DNA of 5,570 nt from JAQBFJ01 sp032123435. GTDB taxonomy: Bacteria; Verrucomicrobiota; Kiritimatiellia; UBA8416; JAQBFJ01. Position numbers and translations under genes: made by a program. The stretch covers positions 1 to 5,570 of the forward strand of contig JAQBFJ010000283.1 in NCBI GenBank assembly GCA_032123435.1, written 5' to 3'. This document shows positions 1 to 5,570 of the stretch, one piece after another. The notes below the pieces were generated by a model, which saw only the letters and a list, made by a program, of their open reading frames with translations, was not told the origin of the DNA and searched no databases. The first letter of the stretch is position 1. Every line of letters starts with the position of its first letter.

Positions 1-3000
1 CGCTGACCAGCAACATCCAATCCCCAGAAGTAATCTCTTGTTATAACTGTGTCGGTTATACCTGTATGACACAATTCTTCTTCGTATATCAAGGTCCAGC
101 CGTCATATACAAATGTGTGCGTATAGTTGGTTAACCAGTCACCATCTTGCTCCATCAATACCAGTTTTTTTACCCGCCTGCCATTAGGATCATACTTGAA
201 GTCCAACCTGAAATTCTTTGTCAAATCTGTAGATGTAACAGATTGCAGTTTCCCGTCGGTATCAAAATCATACCAATAGCGGCTATCCTGCTCCATTGAT
301 CCGGTGCTCCTGTGACTCACAATTTCTCTAGCCGCGGGCAAATACAGCTTTCCGCTTATCGAAGCAACAAGATCGTTACTTACTGCATAAATGACAATTT
401 GTTTCTCCCGTTCCAGATTATCTACAGGTAAAGTACAGTAGAAAGGTGCGTCCTTCCTTTTACACGCAATATCATTAATCGTAACGACCACATTGCTGTC
501 TCCTGCCACTGTTCCGGTAAGCTCTATTCTGTTTGACCATATCCGTTCAACGTGCAAATTAAAATCGTTCGGCAGAAAACTATCATTTGGCGCTACAGAT
601 GCCGTCAATAAGCCACCCTTTATGGTATTTCCTATACTGTCAAAATTATAAGCAAATTGCATGTTCACATACTCTGAACCGTCCGGCAAAAAACGCTTGC
701 CGGATATCAATTGCCCCAGATCGTCATACTTGTAATCCCAATATGTTCCATCCAGCAATGTCATGCGGCTGATTCTGTCTGAGTTTTTGGCGTAAATATA
801 GGAATATTCGTTTGTTTGTCCCCCGGAAACACAAACCATATCCGTTATTCTGTTATTGATGGTATCCCAATTTATCCTTTTTTCCAATATATTTTCCCCG
901 TTTTTACTGAGAATCATGGATTCCATCAATCTGGTATTTCCGCAATACGTGTATTGAGCGTTGATCTCGCAACTATTGGAAAGCGCCACAAGCCTCATCC
1001 ATCCGTCGTAATCAGCATCAATTGTGTTTGTACAGCTATTGATTCGATAGGTAACTTTTTCAATTCGATCATGATCCGTGCCGTATTGGTAACCAATCTC
1101 ACAATCCCTTGCTCCGCCTGCCACGCATACAACGCCGGTTACACTACCATCCAGCGCGTAAAAATAATAATTGGTGATAGTTCCGGATATTTCCGCTCCC
1201 ACGCGGCCTAACCGGTCTATATTTGTGTAAGCCACATCCGGCATATTAGTGCCCTGCCATATTACACTCGTGAGATCTCCGGCCAGACCATATTTGTTTT
1301 TCGCAACAACGTCATCAGCATATTTCACTGATGATATCTGCCCATTATTCCTGTACGAATAGTTCTCAACAGTCAACCCATTGATTTTCTTTTCGTTAAG
1401 CCATCCTGTTTCTTCGTCGTATATCCATTCCGTGTCCCCTTTGTTGCCATCGCGCACAGTTGTCATTTTCGTCATTCTGCCACGCGAATCATACTTATAC
1501 GAAATGTCATACGTATCACCATATTCACGTTTGACGAGTCCGTTAAGGTAATAATCATACCTTAACTCTTTGCCTCCATCGTCCTTGACACATTTAACCT
1601 TTTCCGTCCCCGGATAGTAATCATAGCTAACCGGCTCCCTGCTCGTATCCGCCGATGTTATTTTGATCAATCTTCGTTTGTCATCTAAAGAGTACTTTGT
1701 CGATCCAGCCTCGCTATCCACAGTCTCCAGCAAGGCTCCGAGCGCATCATATTTGTACAACATTGTTTTTCCGACAAGGTTGTTGGTGTCGTAATGCAAC
1801 ACTCTGTCGAGTTGCCATTTTTTATACTCAGACACAACCATGCCGCCGTAACTCAACATATTTGTGGTACTATAAGTGCCGCCAAACGCACAGTCACCAC
1901 TGGCCAGGATGTTCGTTCTTCCGGCGTAGACATGCGTTGTCTTTTTTCCGTCAAGCGAGATTTCAGACGATGAAATCCTGTATGAATCAGCACTGTCAAA
2001 GACGGGCAATATACCAGTCGCGTTCTTAACCCCGCTCACCGCTACTGACCGGTCGAACAACGTAAGTCTGTCCCGGCCGTCAACATCAGGCACACCGTTT
2101 CCATCAAGATCTATTCCCGAACTCGCAATCCTGTTTTGCGTCGTGTATGATACAACATTGGTAATACCTTCTTCGTCAACTTCAGCAACACGTCGCCCTT
2201 TAGCGTCATAAATAATGATTCTTTCACCATCAATGCCTGCTCTCTTGATTTTCCAAGGATCTCCGAGCAGGTTGTAATAGGTCTTTGTCCACTCTGTCAC
2301 CACATCTGGATTAATTTGTTTCACAAAGAATCCATCTTCTTCGACGCCATATTCATACTCTGTCCTGACGGAGACTCCTGAGCCATCAACGGCTTTCAAT
2401 GAACCGTCGAAATAACGATCCTCTATTATTGTTCCCCCATTGGCTAAGCTTGTTATTCCACGAATGCCAAATGGTTTGTTTTCATAGCCTGCTGTCCAGC
2501 CGCCTGTCACATCAACAGAAGCCGCCAATGTCTGACGACCGAAAATGTCATACGTCTTATTGATACTGATGCTTTGGCCGTCACAAGTTTTAATGACGCG
2601 TGAGATATTTCCCATCGCATCATAATCATATTCAAACTTTATACCTGTGCCATCATTTTCAACACTCTTGACCCAACCGTTCTTGTAGTACTCATAGTCC
2701 GTCTTGGATCCATCTATCTCTATAACTCTGGCAGGGCCATACGGCCCCCAATTCTCATTTATGTTGGATGTGCCGTTAATATAAAATCTTGCCAACGGGC
2801 GACCCAGGAAATCTTTTGATGAATATTCTAACGCTATTTTGCAGCCAGATTCTTCAACCGAATGAGATGTCACATAACCACGGGCGTTAACAACGTTCTC
2901 AACCTTTTGGCCGTTCAGACGATACGTTATCGCTCGACCACCGTTGTGTGAAAAACTTTCCCTTCCCAATGGCGATACCCGGCCACTTATAAAACCATTA

Positions 3001-5570
3001 CCATCATACGTATTTGTCACAACATAGTTGCCAGGATCATCCCATTGTGCCGCCTCCGACGCGCACTGTTGTTCTATTGTTTGAGAAACGCCGAAATATG
3101 AATACAGACTTTTGCTGATAATTTTGCCGTCAAATGTTTTCACGACAACACGAGGCCGTTCTACTGTTTTCATATTGTCAGCCGTGTCGCCTCCATGCGC
3201 AGGCTCGTAATCATAAATGGCTTCTTTAAGAACGCCGCTATCGAAGCAGGTACTTTCGCTCATCAGCCAGCCGGTATCATTAAAATAGGTGTACTCATAC
3301 CATGTACCGTCTGGGTACGTAACTTTGCGTATGTTAGCGCTTGGCATAAAGCCGTTTTCATACCGATCTCCCTGCAAGTATTCGTAAGTAGTTATTGCCT
3401 GATTCCCGCCAACATTCACGACATGTTGTATAAGTCTATTATCCTCATTATACATGTCGATTTCCTGAACGGACCAACGGCCGTCCACGATTTTTGTAAC
3501 CGCCGCCCCGTTACGTGAAGCCGTACCCCATGAATACGTAATTACATCACCATTCCGCGATATACTTCTGTCGTCAAATCCACTTTTGTTTAGAGCAAAG
3601 ATATTGCCATCTTCATCATAGTCTATCGTTACAATACACGTTTCCTGGGTATTGCCTTTCACCTGATATTCCAAGCGGTCTATATAATTTCCATCCGGCG
3701 TCCAGTAGATTTTAGTATAATAGTTCAGGCTGTTAGCAGATAAGGGAGTCCTATCAGAATCGTAATAAAAGCGACCTCGCGCAAATCCAACGGAACCACA
3801 GGCGGCCTTATCGAAAAAAGTCTTCCGTAACCACCCCGCGCTATGGCTTACCGCAGAAAGCGGCCCCAGCAAGAACAAAGGTCGTTGATATGTACCATCA
3901 ATACTATCATTTCTATATTCGTGCACTATTCCTGATCCGAAACAAAGATCGTAATTATAGTCATCATGACGATCAGGCGTAACATCCCGGAGAATGTAGT
4001 CACGTTTTTCATTTATCCCTATCGGATACCCCATATCCTTGAAATGGTCATTTTCCCATTCGAAACTAAAAGTAACGATATTTCCACGTGGACGAATCAG
4101 CGAAACCATTTTCCTCGGATTAGAGCCGTTGGTAATGGCTCCTGTTTCTATTATGTGCGTACCAAGATTATATACCAGCGTACAACCATCGGCATCTTCG
4201 ATATAACGCTTACCGGAAAACGAGATCGAAACACCGTGATCCACGACATATTGAAAAGGAAGATAATCTACAGCTCCTTGCGATATATACGCATGCACCG
4301 GCAGCGTTCCATACCAGCTCGGCGGAGTAACGAGGGGCAGAATAACTTCAGGATGCTCCTGATCCGGGCGAAACACGATGGTACCCGTATCAGGCCCGAA
4401 CGAGTTCATATCCACAGCAACGTCCACAATATCGTCCAAATCGGTATCACTGGTGCCCTTTGCATCGGTATTATAAACAACCGGATCCGGAATCACTGGA
4501 AACTCCCATTTCAGCAGCCATTTTGCTCCTCCTACAGACCATCCTTTTTGAAAAAAGTACCCGGAGCCGTAAGGCATTCCGGACATCGCTTCGTCATTAT
4601 AATCTTCGCACAAGGGAGCGTTTGTTGTGTATGATTCATCTCTGAATACACACACAAAGCTGTTAGTGTTCAAACCGGCTATTTCCGGTTCCCAAATAAA
4701 CTCTAAACTCCGATCCCAGCCGGCCGGAAAACGCCCTTTTAAGTAAAGATCTTTTGCACACGCGCGGTGAGGAACATCGCCAGTAATAACGCATGCTGTT
4801 CTGCTAGCAATCAAAAAAGCATCTACATAAGAAGCACTGCCATCACAAGTTAGCTCTTTATCAAATGTCCAACCCCATCCACCACCTACTTTCCAGACAC
4901 TCGAAATAACCCAAAAAACTGCTTGATAACCATATGGGTGCAAGTAAACGAACCCATTTCGCAGATCAGAAGACGGTACTGTTATCGACCAATTTTCATT
5001 AACCGGATCATTCTTTTCAAGCCAAACTTCCCCTGCATCCACCCCCAACCAAAACTGAACACTCCATCCAGCCGTAAACTCATCTTGAGGCCCATCCAGC
5101 AATTCAATCCTTAAATTACCACTTAGGGAAAACGACGAAAACCCATACCCCCAGCCGTCACGCGGAAAATTAGTAACAAAAAAATACCCATCCCCATATT
5201 CAAGAGAAAGAAAAGAATAAGATGGTGTAAAAGCTGGAACATATTCGACGAGTACGTAAGGCCATTCATCACCATATGAGTATTCCCCGTTTACAGTATT
5301 AGTCGTGGCATTCGTAGATGCCCCATTCCATCCCAACCCACTCCATTCGGTTTCGCTACCAGCCCCTGCCAAAGCATCCGTTACTCCCCATTTCAGTTCA
5401 TTCAGAACATCTGTTACTTGCTTTTGAATCGTATGATCAACCAGCATCCATGAGTGCAACAGGCTATTTGTTGCCCAACCTATTTCTCCTTCATTATTTG
5501 TAACACCACAGTAATCGAGAATATTAGACACACTCCACATTGGAAACTCAGACGGATATTCACCACTACT
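1..5570 (-). CDS. Giant YD-repeat/RHS-family protein, internal fragment open at both ends
   Basis: One reading frame on the minus strand has 1,856 sense codons and no stop; neither start nor stop codon is inside the window. The middle and end carry many YD-type repeats, for example YDEDGN at residues 651-656, YDYDAMGN at 981-988, YDIFGRQ at 1007-1013, YDAKGRR at 1121-1127, YDSRGR at 1360-1365, YDDLGQL at 1615-1621 and YDPNGRR at 1793-1799. It ends at the window edge with YFWGLDVAGQ (1847-1856), typical of the end of the RHS shell. Known RHS and Tc-toxin C proteins fold such repeats into a hollow beta-strand cage around a variable C-terminal domain; many are secreted or surface-exposed. The fragment is already longer than E. 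coli Rhs proteins (about 1,400 residues). I see no frameshift or internal stop, so the gene looks intact here. Whether it is a polymorphic toxin, an adhesin or a structural surface protein cannot be told, because both ends are missing. The family call is very secure, the function is not. Confidence 0.96.
3..329 (-). other. Closing YD repeats and WGLD motif at the C-terminal edge of the RHS shell
   Basis: Residues 1748-1856 return to canonical repeats: YDFDTDGKLQSV, YDPNGRRVKKL (1793 onward) and VYDGWTLIYE, ending in YFWGLDVAGQ. The final motif, with Trp1849, Gly1850 and Asp1852, corresponds to the YxWGxDxxG element that precedes the end of the RHS core, usually followed by Gly-rich QGAGG-like sequence and then a variable C-terminal domain. 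The window stops directly after Gln1856, so the conserved end and the tip lie on the other side of base 1. Confidence 0.85.
330..560 (-). other. Non-YD beta insert before the last YD repeats, Ig-like in appearance
   Basis: Residues 1671-1747 contain no YD motif. They read as alternating beta strands: IWSNRIELTGTVAGD, then NVVVTINDIACKRKD, then FYCTLPVDN and QIVIYAVSNDL. This resembles the short beta-sandwich (VTVNG-x-x-A-x-R followed by LPVDN) that I associate with YD-repeat proteins of planctomycetes and relatives just before their WGLDLSG ending. Two cysteines, in IACKRK and FYCTL, are close together and could pair if the protein is exported. The assignment to an Ig-like fold rests on pattern alone. 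Confidence 0.5.
2001..2024 (-). other. NATGILPV-coding segment, similar to a dispersed PVC-group sequence tag
   Basis: Residues 1183-1190 read NATGILPV and sit in a stretch without YD motifs after the second acidic loop. From memory, TGILPV strings recur in unrelated predicted proteins of planctomycetes and Verrucomicrobia-like bacteria, where they come from dispersed short genomic repeats. Here only the short string is seen, with no inverted partner that I could find nearby, so chance resemblance is quite possible. Confidence 0.25.
2070..2111 (-). other. DxDGNG acidic loop inserted in the YD array, possible calcium site
   Basis: Residues 1154-1167 read DLDGNGVPDVDGRD. The spacing of acidic residues and glycines (D1154, D1156, N1158, G1159, D1162, D1164, D1167) matches EF-hand-like loops of dockerin and thrombospondin type 3 repeats better than the loop at 375. 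It directly follows a YD-like stretch (NRIASSGI) and precedes a segment without YD repeats. It may stabilise a turn between two parts of the shell. Metal binding is inferred from the pattern only. Confidence 0.55.
3741..4421 (-). other. Beta-rich region between the acidic loop and the YD core (probable N-terminal cap of the RHS shell)
   Basis: Residues 384-610 lack clear YD motifs but have turn-rich beta sequence of the kind found at the entry of RHS shells. Examples are GKRYIEDADG ending at Gly462, then RPRGNIVTFSFEW starting at Arg493. The second resembles the RPDG-x-VTFxYD entry segment of many YD proteins and is probably the first shell strand. A YNYD and an HEYRN segment follow. By analogy this part plugs or caps the N-terminal end of the cage. 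No catalytic motif is visible. The boundaries are approximate. Confidence 0.55.
4422..4448 (-). other. Acidic Asp-rich loop, degenerate calcium-binding-like repeat
   Basis: Residues 375-383 read DTDLDDIVD, followed by VAVDMN and FGPD. The spacing resembles the DxDxDG..D loops of thrombospondin type 3-like and dockerin-like calcium sites, but the usual glycine is replaced (DTDLDD rather than DTDGDG), so binding may be weak or lost. It marks the boundary between the aromatic region and the beta-rich region before the YD array, a place where large surface proteins often carry such linkers. Confidence 0.5.
4461..5570 (-). other. Aromatic-rich N-terminal region of the RHS protein, no recognised domain
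   Basis: Residues 1-370 contain no YD repeats. They are very rich in tryptophan (21 Trp in the first 355 residues, about 6 percent) and also in Tyr, Phe and Gly. The sequence alternates hydrophobic and polar residues as in beta sandwiches, with Gly-Trp pairs such as DGWGYG, AGWSVQ, GGGWGW and KGWSVGG. A seven-residue motif YG[DS]GYFF occurs twice, at 125-131 and 334-340, which suggests two related beta modules. Near the start, about residues 30-70, a stretch with less Gly and aromatic residues (around HTIQKQVTDVLNELKWG) looks helical. I see no signal peptide or membrane segment, but the true N-terminus lies beyond base 5570. Carbohydrate or surface binding would fit the exposed-aromatic composition but is a guess. 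Confidence 0.7.

Larger units (their letters stand above)
561..3740 (-). repeat. Long array of divergent YD (RHS) repeats forming the protein core
   Basis: Residues about 611-1670 are built of repeats with the pattern YxYDxxGxLxxV, spaced irregularly at roughly 15-30 residues. Recognisable units include YWTPDGNY (622), YDEDGN (651), YDGNGF (855), YDYDAMGN (981), YDIFGR (1007), YDAKGRR (1121), YDALGALLE (1274), YDSRGRM (1360), YDGWMRL (1521) and YDDLGQL (1615). Between them are weaker copies where the YD pair is lost, such as YSYRNNGQI and YYFYALDGS. A YPDGTW segment (752-757) is followed by a charged linker containing ERPRVVVK (804-811). The repetition is at the protein level only: I noticed no long DNA repeats, so this is old, diverged duplication rather than recent expansion. 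Known structures show such repeats winding into a hollow beta shell. Confidence 0.93.

Noticed and set aside
165..171. Slippery heptamers for programmed frameshifting: A_AAA_AAA in frame here, also T_TTT_TTT at 5178-5184 and T_TTT_TTC at 3813-3819
   Set aside because: They fit the X_XXY_YYZ pattern, but the zero frame continues as good family sequence after each, and I saw no obvious downstream stem. Short runs like these are expected by chance in 5.5 kb.
587..1211. Two plus-strand open frames (587-772 and 816-1211)
   Set aside because: Both are antisense to clear YD repeats (YDDLGQL and YDGWMRL units), with no family-like sequence of their own.
1697..3518. Plus-strand open frames at 1697-2029 and 3195-3518
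   Set aside because: Antisense to the YD array; their Cys/His/Arg-rich or mixed composition is what reversed YD codons give. No convincing ribosome site or domain.
561..3740. Repeat array as CRISPR or tandem DNA repeat
   Set aside because: The repetition exists only in the protein pattern, with irregular spacing and no conserved DNA unit.
3966..4634. Plus-strand open frame of 222 codons
   Set aside because: It lies entirely antisense to the YD-protein frame, its translation has no recognisable domain, and the minus-strand frame has clear family motifs on both sides (DTDLDD, RPRG). It is a shadow.
4460..5503. Short plus-strand open frames at 4460-4645, 4923-5114 and 5318-5503
   Set aside because: About 60 codons each, antisense to the Trp-rich region; the Pro-, Ile- and Ser-rich translations reflect reversed Gly, Asp and Trp codons.
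1..5570. Calling the protein a toxin, a Tc-toxin C subunit or a wall-associated protein
   Set aside because: The deciding parts, N-terminal targeting sequence and C-terminal tip, are outside the window, and no catalytic motif is visible inside.
1..5570. Promoters, terminators, operators or RNA genes within the window
   Set aside because: The whole span is coding on the minus strand; I saw no structure that needed such an explanation.

Overview
The whole window is the inside of one very large protein gene on the minus strand. Reading the reverse complement from base 5570 down to base 3 gives 1,856 consecutive sense codons with no stop, and the frame is still open at both edges. Start codon, ribosome site, promoter, signal peptide, stop codon and terminator all lie outside the window. 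I found no second gene, RNA gene, mobile element or CRISPR array. Residue numbers below count from the codon at 5570-5568.

The protein is a YD-repeat/RHS-family protein. From the N-terminal side (high coordinates) to the C-terminal side (low coordinates) it has: (a) a tryptophan- and aromatic-rich region of about 370 residues that I do not recognise; (b) a short acidic Asp-rich loop resembling a degenerate calcium-binding repeat; (c) about 225 residues of beta-rich sequence leading into the core, with DG and RPRG turns; (d) a long array of divergent YD repeats, residues about 611-1670, interrupted by a second acidic loop; (e) a beta-rich insert of about 77 residues without YD motifs; (f) closing YD repeats and a YFWGLDVAGQ motif at the window edge. 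In related proteins that motif lies just before the conserved end of the RHS shell. The variable C-terminal tip, which decides whether such a protein is a toxin, an adhesin or something else, therefore lies just beyond base 1.

The organism is probably a bacterium of the Planctomycetes-Verrucomicrobia-Lentisphaerae/Kiritimatiellae group. This is inferred from family style: the WGLD-[VL]-[AS]-G ending, the non-YD beta insert before it, a YPDGTW module followed by an RPR linker, a DLDGNG loop inside the array, and a TGILPV string. Sampled blocks range from about 32 to 57 percent GC, most in the mid-40s. None of this is decisive without a database search.

By analogy with RHS and Tc-toxin C proteins, the YD array would fold into a hollow beta shell, with the N-terminal region as cap, anchor or surface-recognition part and the unseen C-terminus as cargo. 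That job is inference; the window shows only the repeat architecture.
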